A stretch of 64,000 nucleotides of DNA, taken from contig NZ_LT222319.1 of assembly GCF_900074915.1 (NCBI RefSeq), positions 1,299,001 through 1,363,000 of the forward strand, written 5' to 3'. Both the position numbers and the translations under genes were made by a program. Below, piece by piece: positions 28,136-40,094 of the stretch (position 1 is the stretch's first letter; each line of letters begins with the position of its first letter). Below the pieces are notes generated by a model. The model was not told where the DNA came from. It did no database searches and saw nothing but the letters and a program-made list of their open reading frames with translations. Source of the stretch: Pseudomonas cerasi. GTDB taxonomy: Bacteria; Pseudomonadota; Gammaproteobacteria; Pseudomonadales; Pseudomonadaceae.

Positions 28136-29608
28136 ATGGTTCCCGTAATCGCCCTGGTGGGTCGACCGAACGTCGGCAAGTCCACCATGTTCAACCGCCT
28201 GACCAGGACTCGCGACGCCATTGTCGGCGATCTGTCCGGTCTTACCCGTGATCGCCAATACGGAGAGGCGAAGTGGCAAGGGCGCTCCTATATTCTGATC
28301 GACACCGGCGGTATCTCCGGTGACGAGCATGGCATGGACGAAAAGATGGCCGAGCAGTCGCTGCTGGCCATTGAAGAAGCCGATGTGGTGCTGTTTCTGG
28401 TGGACGCCCGTGCGGGCTACACCGCTGCTGATCAGATGATTGGTGAGCACCTGCGCAAGCGCAACAAGCGTTCCTACGTGGTTGCCAACAAGATCGACAA
28501 CATCGACGAGAACCTGGCACGCGCCGAGTTCAGCCCGATGGGCCTGGGCGATGCCATCCCGGTGGCCGGTGCCCACGGTCGTGGTATCTCGCAGATGCTC
28601 GAAATCGCTCTGCGCGAATTCCCCAGGGACGAAGACGAGCCTGAAGAGGGCGTTGAGGTCGAGGAAGTCGCCGAAGGTCAGGAAGCCAAGCGCATTCCCG
28701 GCCCTAGCGAGAAAGACGGCATCAAGATCGCCATCATCGGTCGTCCCAACGTCGGCAAGTCGACGCTGGTCAACCGTATGCTGGGTGAAGACCGGGTTAT
28801 CGTCTATGACGAGCCAGGCACCACGCGCGACAGTATCTACATTCCCTTCGAGCGTAACGAAGAGAAGTACACGCTGATCGACACCGCGGGTGTGCGCAAG
28901 CGCGGCAAGATCCACGAGGAAGTTGAAAAGTTCTCGGTGGTCAAGACGCTGCAGGCCATCAAGGACGCCAACGTGGTGATCTTTGTGATGGACGCCCGCG
29001 AAGGTGTGGTCGACCACGACCTGAACCTGCTGGGCTTCGCCCTTGAAGCGGGTCGTGCGCTGGTCATCGCGCTGAACAAGTGGGACGGCATGACGCCGGG
29101 CGAACGCGATTTCGTGAAGATCGAGCTGGAGCGCCGGTTGTTCTTCGTCGACTTCGCCGACATCCACTTCATCTCCGCACTGCACGGCACGGGCGTGGGC
29201 AACCTGTATCAGTCGGTACAGAACTCGTTCAAGTCTGCGGTAACCCGCTGGCCAACCAGCCGCCTGACCCAGATTCTCGAAGATGCGGTCAGCGAGCATG
29301 CGCCACCGATGGTCGGCAGCCGCCGCATCAAGCTGCGCTACGCTCATTTGGGTGGTGCCAACCCGCCGCTGATCGTGATCCACGGTAACCAGGTCGAGAA
29401 AGTACCCAAGTCCTACGTCCGTTACCTGGAAAACACTTACCGGCGTGTGCTCAAACTGGTCGGTACGCCGATCCGTATCGAGTTCAAGGGCGGCGAGAAC
29501 CCGTATGAAGGCAACAAGAACACGCTCACCGACCGTCAGGTCAACAAGAAGCGTCGGATGATGTCGCACCACAAGAAGGCCGACAAGAAGCGCCGCGACA
29601 AGCGCTGA
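28136..29608 (+). CDS. der: Ribosome-assembly GTPase Der (EngA)
   Basis: 490 residues from the ATG at 28136 ([17 protein letters not shown]); a GTG at 28124 is less likely. Two tandem G domains each have [19 protein letters not shown] switch II, and NKID/NKWD motifs. A KH-like C-terminal domain and a very basic tail ([20 protein letters not shown]) follow. Essential for 50S subunit assembly. A strong terminator follows. Confidence 0.97.
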   Translation: MVPVIALVGRPNVGKSTMFNRLTRTRDAIVGDLSGLTRDRQYGEAKWQGRSYILIDTGGISGDEHGMDEKMAEQSLLAIEEADVVLFLVDARAGYTAADQMIGEHLRKRNKRSYVVANKIDNIDENLARAEFSPMGLGDAIPVAGAHGRGISQMLEIALREFPRDEDEPEEGVEVEEVAEGQEAKRIPGPSEKDGIKIAIIGRPNVGKSTLVNRMLGEDRVIVYDEPGTTRDSIYIPFERNEEKYTLIDTAGVRKRGKIHEEVEKFSVVKTLQAIKDANVVIFVMDAREGVVDHDLNLLGFALEAGRALVIALNKWDGMTPGERDFVKIELERRLFFVDFADIHFISALHGTGVGNLYQSVQNSFKSAVTRWPTSRLTQILEDAVSEHAPPMVGSRRIKLRYAHLGGANPPLIVIHGNQVEKVPKSYVRYLENTYRRVLKLVGTPIRIEFKGGENPYEGNKNTLTDRQVNKKRRMMSHHKKADKKRRDKR

Positions 29609-29620
29609 GTCAGCATCGGG

Positions 29621-29646
29621 AAAAAGGCGCTTCGGCGCCTTTTTTT
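29621..29646 (+). terminator. Terminator of der
   Basis: A 10-bp stem AAAAAGGCGC/GCGCCTTTTT around TTCG, then a T run. Confidence 0.93.
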
Positions 29647-29718
29647 GTGTCCGTTTAATGGGCTATCCTGCCTGACCCCGTGCCGCCCGGTGCCGGGAGA
29701 TTGCAGGGAAAGGGTTCC

Positions 29719-30867
29719 ATGATCGACAGCAAGTTGCCCAACGTGGGCACCACTATCTTCACCGTCATGTCACAGCTGGCCGCCGAAACCGGAGCTATCA
29801 ACCTGTCCCAGGGGTTTCCTGATTTTGACGGGCCGCAGGCGCTGCGTGATGCGGTCTGCCGACACGTCACTCAAGGCCATAACCAATACTCACCGATGAC
29901 CGGGCTGCCTGCGCTTCGTCAGCAAGTTGCGGCAAAGATCGCCCGCAGCTATGGGCGTACGGTCAACGCGGACACTGAAATCACTATCACACCGGGTGCC
30001 ACCCAAGCGATTTTCTGCGCGATCCATAGCGTTATTCGTGCTGGCGATGAAGTGATCATTTTCGACCCTTGTTATGACAGCTACGAGCCTGCCGTCGAAT
30101 TGGCCGGTGGGCGCTGCGTTCATGTGCAACTAGGGCTGGATGACTTCTCCATCGACTGGCAAAAGCTCAGCGATGCGCTGAGCCCGCGTACCCGCATGAT
30201 TGTCATCAACAGCCCGCACAACCCCAGCGGCGCTCTGATCAGTCGTGCAGAGCTTGATCGACTGGCCGCGCTGATCGCCGATCGCGACATTTACCTGCTC
30301 AGTGATGAAGTCTATGAACACCTGGTGTTTGACGGCGCACGCCACGTCAGTGTGCTCGACCACGAAGCGCTGTATCAGCGCGCCTTCGTCGTCAGCTCGT
30401 TCGGCAAGACCTATCACGTCACAGGCTGGAAAACCGGTTACGTGGTCGCGCCGCCTGCGCTGACGTCCGAACTGCGCAAGGTGCATCAGTATGTGAGCTT
30501 CTGTGGTGTCACGCCGTTGCAATACGCATTGGCCGACTTCATGGCCGAACACCCTGAGCATGTCGATGAACTGCCAGGCTTCTATCAGGCCAAGCGCGAC
30601 TTTTTCTGCAGTCATCTGGCCGAGTCGCGTTTCAGCTTCCGGCCGGTGGGCGGGACTTATTTCCAGTTGGTCGATTACTCGCAGATCAGGCCCGACCTCA
30701 ATGACGTCGATATGGCCTTGTGGATGACCCGTGAGCATGGCGTGGCGAGCATTCCGATTTCGGTGTTCTACCAGAGCCCGCCAGAAGGGCAGCGCCTGAT
30801 CCGCCTGTGCTTCGCCAAACAGGAAGAGACGCTGCGTCTGGCGGCGGAGAAACTATGCGCGATATAA
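29719..30867 (+). CDS. ybdL: Pyridoxal-phosphate aminotransferase (methionine aminotransferase type)
   Basis: 382 residues from the ATG at 29719 with GGGAAAGGG upstream. Fold type I aminotransferase: INLSQGFPDFDGP at the start, NSPHNPSGA, SDEVYEHLVFDG and the cofactor lysine in SSFGKTYHVTGWKTGY. The methionine-preferring YbdL group is the best fit. The next gene, a nitrilase-family omega-amidase, overlaps its end; together they match the transaminase/omega-amidase pair used to recycle methionine-derived ketoacids. Confidence 0.88.
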   Translation: MIDSKLPNVGTTIFTVMSQLAAETGAINLSQGFPDFDGPQALRDAVCRHVTQGHNQYSPMTGLPALRQQVAAKIARSYGRTVNADTEITITPGATQAIFCAIHSVIRAGDEVIIFDPCYDSYEPAVELAGGRCVHVQLGLDDFSIDWQKLSDALSPRTRMIVINSPHNPSGALISRAELDRLAALIADRDIYLLSDEVYEHLVFDGARHVSVLDHEALYQRAFVVSSFGKTYHVTGWKTGYVVAPPALTSELRKVHQYVSFCGVTPLQYALADFMAEHPEHVDELPGFYQAKRDFFCSHLAESRFSFRPVGGTYFQLVDYSQIRPDLNDVDMALWMTREHGVASIPISVFYQSPPEGQRLIRLCFAKQEETLRLAAEKLCAI

Positions 30868-31646
30868 GCGGGCTGCCCAACCTCAACCTCGCACTGATCC
30901 AGACCACGCTGGCGTGGCATGATCGCGAGGCCAATCTCGAGCATTTCGAGCCATTGCTGGATCAGGCGCGCGGCGCGGACCTGGTGATCCTGCCAGAGAT
31001 GTTCACCACCGGTTTCTCGATGGAGTCCGAGGCCCTGTCAGAGCCGGAAGCCGGGCCTACATCGCTATGGCTATTGGCGCAGGCCAGGCGTATCAACGCC
31101 GTGGTGACCGGCAGCGTCATGATGCGCGCTGCCGATGGCAGTCATCGCAATCGCCTGTTGTGGGCGCGGCCAGACGGTGAACTACTGCATTACGACAAGC
31201 GTCATCTGTTTCGCATGGCCGGTGAACACGAGCACTACACGCCGGGTGATCGCCAGGTGATGTTTGAGCTCAACGGCTGGCGTGTACGCCCGCTGATCTG
31301 CTATGACCTGCGCTTTCCGGTCTGGAGCCGTGACGCCCAGGACACCGATCTGTTGCTGTACACCGCCAACTGGCCGGGCGCACGGCGTCTGCACTGGAAC
31401 CGCCTGCTGCCCGCCAGAGCCATTGAAAACCTGTGCTACGTGGCGGCGGTCAATCGCGTCGGGTCGGACGGCAAGGGCTTTGCGTACACCGGTGACAGTC
31501 AGGTCCTGGATTTTCAGGGCGAGAGCCTGTTGAGCGCGGGCGAAGCGGATGGAGTGTTCAGGGCGACGCTCAGCGCGGCAGACCTGCAAGCCTACCGTAC
31601 GCGGTTTCCGGCCGGGCTGGACGCGGACTCTTTCAATATTCAATAA
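30855..31646 (+). CDS. yafV: Nitrilase-superfamily omega-amidase
   Basis: 263 residues from the ATG at 30855 (13 bp inside the preceding gene, GGAGA upstream). The Glu-Lys-Cys triad of the superfamily is seen in ILPEMFTTGF, HYDKRHLFRM and PLICYDLRFPVWSR. Likely hydrolyses alpha-ketoglutaramate or 2-oxosuccinamate produced by transamination. The overlap signals translational coupling with the aminotransferase. Confidence 0.9.
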   Translation: MRDISGLPNLNLALIQTTLAWHDREANLEHFEPLLDQARGADLVILPEMFTTGFSMESEALSEPEAGPTSLWLLAQARRINAVVTGSVMMRAADGSHRNRLLWARPDGELLHYDKRHLFRMAGEHEHYTPGDRQVMFELNGWRVRPLICYDLRFPVWSRDAQDTDLLLYTANWPGARRLHWNRLLPARAIENLCYVAAVNRVGSDGKGFAYTGDSQVLDFQGESLLSAGEADGVFRATLSAADLQAYRTRFPAGLDADSFNIQ

Positions 31647-31671
31647 AAGTACTTCAGAATGTTTCCAGTCG

Positions 31672-31679
31672 GCCGATAG
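31672..31679 (+). promoter_or_regulatory. Possible flagellar sigma-28 -10 element
   Basis: GCCGATAG matches seven of eight positions of the FliA -10 consensus GCCGATAA, and lies 26 bp before the FlxA-like gene. The expected -35 (TAAA, 15 bp upstream) is only TTCA, so support is partial. Confidence 0.3.
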
Positions 31680-31705
31680 CTGTTCCAGACTTCCAGGAGA
31701 CCGTC

Positions 31706-32152
31706 ATGACTACTATCAATACCTCCACGCTGAACAGTTACTCAAGCTCGTTGACGCTAACGGTCAAGCCTACTGATGCTGAAACGGCCAAGACCGCGAC
31801 TGCTGCAGCCACCACGACTACCGAAACAGAGAAAAGCTCTGATCAGGCGTCGACTGAAGGTGGCAAGGCCGGTGCAGCGGGTGGCGGCGGCAGCGTGGGT
31901 GGCTCCAGCGAATCGTCTCTCAATCAGACGATCGAGCAGATAAAGCAGCAGATCAAGGACGCTCAGAAGCAACTCGCCGAGCAGAAGGCGCAGCTGGCTG
32001 CTGCTCAAAGCGGTAAAGGGTCAGCGGAAGAGAAGGCGCAGAAATCCATGGCGATTCAGGGCCAGATCGCGACCATCAGCGCCAACCTGCAGACGTTGCA
32101 GGCCTCGTTGCTGCAGCTGGAAACCGGTGGCGGTGTAAACACCACCGCGTGA
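31706..32152 (+). CDS. FlxA-like coiled-coil protein
   Basis: 148 residues. The first 50 are Ser/Thr/Ala-rich and disordered (MTTINTSTLNSYSSSLTLTV), followed by a glycine-rich hinge (about residues 52-67). A coiled-coil follows (about 70-135: LNQTIEQIKQQIKDAQKQLAEQKAQLAAAQ), like FlxA-family proteins. No signal peptide or membrane helix. FlxA is flagellar-sigma-dependent in E. coli, and a FliA-like -10 element lies upstream; the flexible start would also suit a secreted substrate. AGGAG precedes the ATG. Function unknown. Confidence 0.7.
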   Translation: MTTINTSTLNSYSSSLTLTVKPTDAETAKTATAAATTTTETEKSSDQASTEGGKAGAAGGGGSVGGSSESSLNQTIEQIKQQIKDAQKQLAEQKAQLAAAQSGKGSAEEKAQKSMAIQGQIATISANLQTLQASLLQLETGGGVNTTA

Positions 32153-32263
32153 TATCGCCTGCTTTGCGTCCGAAGTGACGCTCATCATGCCCGCGCACAG
32201 TGTTGCGTGGGCATTCAGCTGCTTGCGCCCCTGATCAGGCGGCGCAGCGTCCAGCGTTGCCTG

Positions 32264-33133
32264 TCACTCGTTCACGTTCATGAACTTACGGGCCCACTCT
32301 ACGTAGTCTTCAGGCTGCGTGTAGGTGTGGGTCAGTTCAGTCGCACTCATGTTCGATTCTTTACCCAGTATCTGACGCTGCTCGCGCAGGCAGTCATAGG
32401 TGGCCTTGATCGCCGCGAAGTACGCTGCGTGGCCATGCACGCAAATCCTCACACCCATCTCGGCAAGGCGCGCGTTGTCGTGCAGTTCCGGGTTGCCGTA
32501 CGTCACCAGCATCAGCGGTACGGTCACGCCTTCGGATATCTGCGCCAGGTGATCGAAGTCACGAATGCCGACGATGGTAATGCCGTCAGCCCCGGCAGCC
32601 TGATACTGCTGAACCCGGCTGATGGCTTCCTGAACCGGAATGATCGCTGCGTTGGTACGAGCGAAAATCGACATCTCTGGATCGACGCGAGCCTCCAGCG
32701 CTGCGCGGATCTTGCCAACACCTTCGGCAGTGGAAATCAGATCAGTGGATTTGCGTCCGAACTGTGCCGGCAGCAAGGTATCTTCGATCGTCAGTGCAGA
32801 AATACCGGCACGTTCCAGTTCGACAACGGTGCGCATGACGTTAAGGGCATTGCCATAACCATGGTCTGCGTCCGCGATGACCGGGAGCTGTGCGACACGG
32901 CCGATGCGCGTGGCCTGTTCAACGAATTCGCTCAGGGTGATCAGGGCGAAGTCAGGGGCTGCCAGGACTTGCAGCGACGCCACGGAGCCGCCGAGGATGC
33001 CTACTTCAAAGCCCAGATCCGCTGCGATTCGCGCTGACATGGGGTCGAACACCGAGGCTGTGTGAAAGCAAGCGTTCGACGAGGTGAGCGCGCGGAAGCT
33101 ACGGCGCAAATCTTGATGGGAAGCCTTGGGCAT
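32264..33133 (-). CDS. Oxaloacetate decarboxylase (ICL/PEPM superfamily)
   Basis: 289 residues starting [25 protein letters not shown]-barrel enzyme of the isocitrate lyase/PEP mutase superfamily. Metal site [14 protein letters not shown], then [14 protein letters not shown] and IFARTNAA are seen. It lacks the KKCGH loop of methylisocitrate lyase and is close in sequence to the P. aeruginosa PA4872 type, characterised as oxaloacetate decarboxylase. Monocistronic. Confidence 0.88.
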   Translation of the reverse strand: MPKASHQDLRRSFRALTSSNACFHTASVFDPMSARIAADLGFEVGILGGSVASLQVLAAPDFALITLSEFVEQATRIGRVAQLPVIADADHGYGNALNVMRTVVELERAGISALTIEDTLLPAQFGRKSTDLISTAEGVGKIRAALEARVDPEMSIFARTNAAIIPVQEAISRVQQYQAAGADGITIVGIRDFDHLAQISEGVTVPLMLVTYGNPELHDNARLAEMGVRICVHGHAAYFAAIKATYDCLREQRQILGKESNMSATELTHTYTQPEDYVEWARKFMNVNE

Positions 33134-33489
33134 AATCGCTCCAAATGTGATTGGATCAGCTCAGCGTACCGAGGCCGATGGTAATTTCAATGCACGGTGG
33201 GTCTGCCCGAGCATTCTTTTCGTCCGGAAATCAATGCAATAGTCGTCTTGGTTTTATAGGAAAGGTGCAGCTGGCAGGTAAGTCCGAGCAGGCATCGTCA
33301 GCATATGAATTGCTGTTGGATTGGGCGCGCTCTGGAGTAAGGGCAGCATGCTACCACAGCATAAATGAAAAAGATTATGCCGAAACAGGCAGGGTCATGC
33401 GCGGAATGCAAGAGGCTGGTGCAGTGTGAGGCGGGGAGGGAAGAGGGCGATGCGGATGACGGACCTGCGTCCGCCATCCGGCTATCGAA
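33134..33489. other. Intergenic gap between the decarboxylase and leuA
   Basis: About 355 bp. Short frames exist, but none has a convincing ribosome site or recognisable product. No terminator or repeat stands out. Confidence 0.5.
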
Positions 33490-35160
33490 TCAGGCCGCTT
33501 TGGCCTGGGTCTGGCTGAGTGAACGATTCAGGGCACTGAACAGGGCGCGGAAGCTCGCCGTGGTGATGTTTTCATCGATGCCCACGCCATGGACGGCGCG
33601 TTCGCCATTCACGCGCAGCTCGATGTAGGCGGCCGCCTTGGCGGTGGTACCCGAGCCGATCGCATGCTCGTTGTAATCCATGATTTCCACGGCCACCGGC
33701 AGACCGGCAACCAGTGCTTCCAAGGCGCCCTTGCCCTTGCCGCGCCAGTGCTGGGTTTCGCCGTCGACGTGCACCTCGGCATCCACCGAGCTGTTGCCGT
33801 TCTCCTCCTGCAACTTATGGCTGATCAGCGCATAAGGAACGTTGGCTTGCAGGTACTCACGACGCAACAGCGAGTGAATCTGCTCGGCCGTCATCTCCAG
33901 ACCCAGACGATCGGTTTCACCCTGAACCACCTGGCTGAACTCGATCTGCATGCGGCGTGGCAGGGAGATGCCATATTCCTGTTCCAGCAGGTAAGTGATG
34001 CCACCTTTGCCCGACTGGCTGTTGACGCGAATCACCGCCTCGTAGCTGCGACCGATGTCGGCCGGGTCAATCGGCAGGTAAGGCACTTCCCACAACTCGC
34101 CCTCCTTCTGCTGGGTGAAACCCTTGCGAATCGCATCCTGGTGCGAACCGGAGAACGCGGTGTGCACCAGGTCGCCAACGTACGGGTGACGTGGGTGCAC
34201 AGGAATCTGGTTGCATTCTTCGACGACCTTGCGCACACCGTCGATATCCGAGAAATCCAGCTCCGGGTTGATGCCTTGGGTGTAAAGGTTCAGGGCCACG
34301 GTGACCAGATCGACGTTGCCGGTCCGCTCGCCGTTACCGAACAGGCAGCCCTCGACGCGATCTGCGCCGGCCATCAGGCCCAGCTCGGTAGCGGCAACGC
34401 CCGTACCACGGTCGTTGTGGGTATGCAGGCTGATCAGCACGCTGTCGCGGCGGGTAATGTTGCGGCCGAACCATTCGATCTGGTCAGCGTAAATGTTGGG
34501 TGTCGCCACTTCCACGGTGGCCGGGAGGTTGAGGATCACATTGTTCTCGGGCGTCGGGTTCCACACCTCGATCACCGCATCGCAGACTTCCTTGGCGAAT
34601 TCCAGCTCGGTCGCACTGAAGGTTTCCGGCGAGTACTCGAAGGTCCACTGGGTTTCAGGCTGTTGTGCTGCATATTTAACGAACAGCTTGGCCGCGTTGA
34701 CCGCGATCTCTTTCACCCCGGCCTTGTCCTGATTGAAGACGATGCGGCGGAACGACGGGCTGGTCGCGTTATACAGGTGAACAATGGCCTTTCTCGCGCC
34801 GCGCAGCGATTCGAAGGTGCGGGCGATCAAGTCTTCGCGAGCCTGGGTCAGTACCTGGATGGTGGTGTCATCCGGGATATGGCCGTCTTCGATCAGGGTA
34901 CGCACGAAGTCGAAGTCAGTCTGCGAAGCCGATGGAAAGGATGCCTCGATTTCCTTGACGCCAACGCTGACCAGGGTTTTCCAGAAGCGCAGTTTCTTGG
35001 CCGCGTCCATGGGTTCGATCAGCGACTGGTTGCCGTCGCGCAGGTCGGAGCTGCACCAGATCGGCGCTGCATCGATGGTCTTCGAAGGCCAGGTGCGGTC
35101 AGGCAGATCAATGGTCGGGAACGCACGGTACTTCTTCGAAGGGTCTTTGAGCATGGTCAT
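33490..35160 (-). CDS. leuA: 2-isopropylmalate synthase
   Basis: 556 residues, the long form found in Pseudomonas. First committed step of leucine synthesis. The catalytic barrel shows [16 protein letters not shown] near residue 34 and [13 protein letters not shown] near residue 250, and the C-terminal leucine-binding regulatory domain covers about residues 430-556. AGGA lies upstream of the start. Confidence 0.96.
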   Translation of the reverse strand: MTMLKDPSKKYRAFPTIDLPDRTWPSKTIDAAPIWCSSDLRDGNQSLIEPMDAAKKLRFWKTLVSVGVKEIEASFPSASQTDFDFVRTLIEDGHIPDDTTIQVLTQAREDLIARTFESLRGARKAIVHLYNATSPSFRRIVFNQDKAGVKEIAVNAAKLFVKYAAQQPETQWTFEYSPETFSATELEFAKEVCDAVIEVWNPTPENNVILNLPATVEVATPNIYADQIEWFGRNITRRDSVLISLHTHNDRGTGVAATELGLMAGADRVEGCLFGNGERTGNVDLVTVALNLYTQGINPELDFSDIDGVRKVVEECNQIPVHPRHPYVGDLVHTAFSGSHQDAIRKGFTQQKEGELWEVPYLPIDPADIGRSYEAVIRVNSQSGKGGITYLLEQEYGISLPRRMQIEFSQVVQGETDRLGLEMTAEQIHSLLRREYLQANVPYALISHKLQEENGNSSVDAEVHVDGETQHWRGKGKGALEALVAGLPVAVEIMDYNEHAIGSGTTAKAAAYIELRVNGERAVHGVGIDENITTASFRALFSALNRSLSQTQAKAA

Positions 35161-35259
35161 CAGGAAATCCTTTTGTATTCACGGGGCCGGGGTTGGGCGG
35201 CCTGCCGTTCTGGATAGATAGCACAGGGAATTGCGAACACAGGGACGAGGCACAGCATG

Positions 35260-35337
35260 CTAGCCAGGCAGTCGGGCGCTGACCAGGCTGAGGCACCGGT
35301 GTTGGCGCGACAGAATAAGGGTTTGAGAGGTTTTCAT
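35260..35337 (-). CDS. Possible leucine-containing leader peptide before leuA
   Basis: A 25-codon frame (MKTSQTLILSRQHRCLSLVS...) lies about 100 bp upstream of leuA on the same strand. Five of 25 residues are Leu, higher than average but not clustered. I see no classic terminator/antiterminator pair between it and leuA, so attenuation is only a possibility. The rest of the 373-bp gap (35161-35533) shows nothing else beyond an AT-rich stretch near 35390-35450 that could hold the leuA promoter. Confidence 0.2.
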   Translation of the reverse strand: MKTSQTLILSRQHRCLSLVSARLPG

Positions 35338-35533
35338 GAGGCCAACCGTAACCATTGGCATGGATGATGGCAAGCACTTGAAAAAGATTGGAATAAATTC
35401 TCGAAAATACGCCTTTGACGATTTTTTATAGCGGTATTTAAAGCGTTATATCCAGGTTATTGTTGGTCGAAAGCGATGTGCGCAAGTGAGGGCTTGCGTG
35501 AGCGAGCGCCGTAACGCTCGCTCACCAACAGGC

Positions 35534-36358
35534 TTATGGCTGAAAAGCGCCGATGAAGATCGCCGGGTCCACGCGCGCATCGTTGAGGCTGACGTTCCAG
35601 TGCATATGCGGCCCGGTTGCGCGACCGGTGGCGCCGACCTTGCCGACCACTCCGCCACGCGGGACGAGGTCGCCGACCTTCACGTCGATCTTCGACATAT
35701 GGCAAAACATGCTGATGAAGCCTTGCCCGTGATCGACGAATACGGTGTTGCCATTGAAGAAGTAATTGCCGGTCAGGATGACCTTGCCCGCTGCCGGGGA
35801 CTTGATCGGTGTGCCGGCCGGAACCGCGAAGTCGAGTCCCGAATGCGGGTTGCGCTCTTCGCCGTTGAAGAAGCGACGCACGCCGAATTTGCTCGACAGT
35901 GGGCCGTTGACCGGCTTGTCCAGAATCAGGTTGCTTGGCGTGCCTGGGCTGAAACTGCGGTAAGCGCGCAGTTGCTCGGCCAACTCGCCCTCGATGCGTT
36001 TGTTGTCTTCAGGGTTGGGATTGACCTGACGTTTGTTCTTGAGCGTGATGTGTTGCTCCGGGTATTTCTTGCTGCCAACGGTGAAGTTGAGCGTGCGCCC
36101 GCCGGACGTGACTTGCTGAGTGCCGGGTTTGACGGTCAACGGAATGCCCACGATGGCCAGCCAGCGCGTGCCCTGTTCCTTGACCACCAGCACCGGTTTG
36201 CCTTGATAGGTGGCGGTCGGAGCCTGAGCGCCAGTGCCCAGATCGACAACCGCCACGCCGCCTGGCACCGGTTTGTCGAGTGCGCGGGTAATAAAGCTGT
36301 CAGCGTGAGCGGGAAGACAGAGCAGCAGGGCGAACAGCGGGGCGATAAAACGTAGCAT
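35534..36358 (-). CDS. Periplasmic M23 (LytM) peptidase
   Basis: 274 residues with a clear signal peptide (MLRFIAPLFALLLCLPAHA). The C-terminal M23 domain has zinc ligands in NPHSGLDFAVPAGTPI (His and Asp) and the GPHMHWNVSLN HxH motif, with the catalytic His in MFCHMSK, so it looks active. It should cut peptidoglycan cross-links. It lies 7 bp downstream of xseA and is probably cotranscribed. Confidence 0.93.
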   Translation of the reverse strand: MLRFIAPLFALLLCLPAHADSFITRALDKPVPGGVAVVDLGTGAQAPTATYQGKPVLVVKEQGTRWLAIVGIPLTVKPGTQQVTSGGRTLNFTVGSKKYPEQHITLKNKRQVNPNPEDNKRIEGELAEQLRAYRSFSPGTPSNLILDKPVNGPLSSKFGVRRFFNGEERNPHSGLDFAVPAGTPIKSPAAGKVILTGNYFFNGNTVFVDHGQGFISMFCHMSKIDVKVGDLVPRGGVVGKVGATGRATGPHMHWNVSLNDARVDPAIFIGAFQP

Positions 36359-36365
36359 CAGGCAG

Positions 36366-37745
36366 TCAGTCCAGAAGGGAGAGGGTCACGGGTGTGAGGT
36401 GATTGTCTTCAACGCGCACCTGCAGTTCGCCTTCGCCGAGCCTGGCGGTAAGCCGTTGGCCCGTTTGCGTCTGTGCCGCGCTGCGGATCGCATGGCCGCG
36501 CTCGTCGAGCAGGATGCTGTAACCGCGTCCCAGTGTGGCGAGCGGGCTGACCACGTTGAGGGTCTGCACCTGACTTTGCAGTTGCAGCTTGCGCGCCTTG
36601 ATCTGTTCACGAATGGCTCGCGGCAGACGCTCGGCCAGGGCATCCAGACGCTGGCGCAAAAAGGCCAGGGTCCGCCCCGGGTGCTGGGCAGCAAGGCGGC
36701 TCTGCAGGTGCGCCAGACGCACTTGGCGTTGATGCATGTTCTGTTCGAAGGCGCGGCGCAGGCGCATGTCCAGATCATCCAGCCGTTGCGACTGTTGACG
36801 CAAGCGCTCGCCAGGGTGGCGCAGACGCCGGGAAATACCCTCCAGACGCAGCCGCTCGCGCATCAGGCGGTCCTGCATGCGGCTGACCAGTCGCCGGTGC
36901 AGGTTGTCGACGCGTCGATGCAGGTCGCTGGAATCCGGGGCGAGCAGTTCGGCGGCAGCGGAGGGCGTCGGTGCGCGCACGTCGGCGACAAAGTCGCTGA
37001 TGGATACATCGGTTTCATGCCCGACAGCGCTGACAATCGGCGTCACGCACGCGTCGATGGCGCGGGCGACAGCTTCTTCGTTGAAGCACCACAGGTCCTC
37101 CAGCGAGCCGCCACCACGGGCCAGGATCAACGCATCGAAGCCCCTGCTGTCGGCCAGCTTCAGCGCGCGGACAATCTGGTTGATCGCCTCGCGACCCTGA
37201 ACGGCTGTGGGAATCAAGGTCAGCTCGACCCGCGGCGCGCGACGGCGGAACACGCTGATGATGTCGCGGATCACCGCACCGGTCGGAGAGCTGATAATCC
37301 CGATACGTTGCGGGTGCAGCGGCAGTGCGACCTTGCGCTCGGCGCTGAACAGGCCTTCGTCGCTGAGCTTGGCTTTCAACGCATCGAATGCCAGGCGCAA
37401 CGCACCATCACCGGCAGGTTCCACCGTGTCGAGAATCAACTGATAGTCGCCGCGGCCTTCAAACAGCGAGACCTTGCCGCGCACCTTGACCTGCAAGCCG
37501 TCCTTGAGCGCCTGACGCACACGTGCCGCGCTCTGCCGGAACAAGGCACAGCGCACCTGCGCGCCAGAGTCCTTCAGCGTGAAGTACACATGGCCCGACG
37601 CCGGGCGCGAGAGGTTGGAGATCTCCCCCTCGACCCAGATGCTGCTGAACACGTCTTCCAGCAGCACACGGGCACGGCCGTTGAGCTGGCTGACAGTAAG
37701 GACTTCCCGGTCGAGGCCGAGTCTTGCGAAAGGGTCTTTGATCAT
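36366..37745 (-). CDS. xseA: Exodeoxyribonuclease VII large subunit
   Basis: 459 residues from the ATG at 37743-37745 (MIKDPFARLGLDREVLTVSQLN). An N-terminal OB fold (IWVEGEISNLSRPASGHVYFTLKD) is followed by a catalytic core with IGIISSPTGAVIRDI, LILARGGGSLEDLWCFNEE and PIVSAVGHETDVSISDFVAD. The Arg-rich coiled coil that binds XseB lies near 290-400. Degrades single-stranded DNA from both ends. Longer starts (up to 37781) have no better ribosome site. Confidence 0.95.
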   Translation of the reverse strand: MIKDPFARLGLDREVLTVSQLNGRARVLLEDVFSSIWVEGEISNLSRPASGHVYFTLKDSGAQVRCALFRQSAARVRQALKDGLQVKVRGKVSLFEGRGDYQLILDTVEPAGDGALRLAFDALKAKLSDEGLFSAERKVALPLHPQRIGIISSPTGAVIRDIISVFRRRAPRVELTLIPTAVQGREAINQIVRALKLADSRGFDALILARGGGSLEDLWCFNEEAVARAIDACVTPIVSAVGHETDVSISDFVADVRAPTPSAAAELLAPDSSDLHRRVDNLHRRLVSRMQDRLMRERLRLEGISRRLRHPGERLRQQSQRLDDLDMRLRRAFEQNMHQRQVRLAHLQSRLAAQHPGRTLAFLRQRLDALAERLPRAIREQIKARKLQLQSQVQTLNVVSPLATLGRGYSILLDERGHAIRSAAQTQTGQRLTARLGEGELQVRVEDNHLTPVTLSLLD

Positions 37746-37876
37746 GTCCGGCATCATAATGGCAATGCCGGTCTGGCGCACAGGTCTGTCTCGTCGGTAA
37801 AGGCAGGATTGCTTCTTGACCTGAATGGCCAGCCTATTAAGCTGCGGCCTCGAACAGCTTTAAGCGACGCTCCGTT

Positions 37877-38425
37877 ATGAACACCCAAAGCATCATCGTC
37901 CCGCAAATTTCCACCTTTCCCGGGCACGAGGCCAGGGCGCGGCTGATCCTGCGCTGGCTGGTCAAGCTCGATGTGGTCGAGCCGGAGTTGACCACGTGTG
38001 GACGCACCTATAACAAGATGGCCTACGCAGTGGCACCCGGAGCGAAGCGGGTGGTGAAGAACCCCGATGCGTTGCCGTTCGGGCAGGTCGTCAATGGCCT
38101 GGAAATCGTCACCAAGCGCTGCATCTATACCCCGCTGAACGACTTTGCCGAAGAGGCCGGTTGCCCGGAGTGTCGCCGCGAAGTAGGGGAGGCGCTGTTC
38201 GACAGCCTGGAAGACTGGATGCCCGGTCACACCGATAATTTCACCTGCCCCGAATGCCGCCACGAAGATGACATCAACGGCTTTCTTTTTCTCGACGCCT
38301 GCGGGTTTTCCAACCTCGGTTTCATCTTCAATAACTGGCTGGATGCGTCGTTCACGCAGACCTTTCTGGATGACTTCGCCGAACGTCTGGATCGCCCGGT
38401 CTCCTGCGTTAATGTGCGTCTATAA
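37877..38425 (+). CDS. Conserved protein with two CPEC zinc-ribbon motifs
   Basis: 182 residues (MNTQSIIVPQISTFPGHEAR). Two CxxC pairs, GCPECRRE (about residue 95) and FTCPECRHEDDI (about 122), could form one zinc site. No signal peptide, no membrane segment. No catalytic motif that I recognise; some databases may label similar proteins as transporter ATPases, but no Walker motif is present. Divergent from xseA, upstream of guaB. Confidence 0.8.
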   Translation: MNTQSIIVPQISTFPGHEARARLILRWLVKLDVVEPELTTCGRTYNKMAYAVAPGAKRVVKNPDALPFGQVVNGLEIVTKRCIYTPLNDFAEEAGCPECRREVGEALFDSLEDWMPGHTDNFTCPECRHEDDINGFLFLDACGFSNLGFIFNNWLDASFTQTFLDDFAERLDRPVSCVNVRL

Positions 38426-38441
38426 ACAGCTTTGATAATAG

Positions 38442-39989
<1,548 letters not shown>

Positions 39990-40094
39990 TCCGGACTGCA
40001 TCGGGGTGTTTGCCGCGATGCAGGCCAGCAAGTTTCATAGCCGGGGCTGTTGACGCAGCCCCGTGTCGTTTCTGTTTTTTGACGAGAATGAGTC

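Noticed and set aside
27773..29572. 599-codon open frame on the strand opposite der
   Set aside because: Antisense shadow of the GC-rich der gene; der has clear G motifs and this frame has no recognisable protein features.
33151..33429. 92-codon frame between the decarboxylase and leuA genes
   Set aside because: Poor start context, atypical composition and no recognisable motif.
33589..35217. 542-codon open frame opposite leuA
   Set aside because: Shadow frame caused by third-position G/C bias.
36399..37880. 493-codon open frame opposite xseA
   Set aside because: Shadow frame; the XseA motifs are on the other strand.
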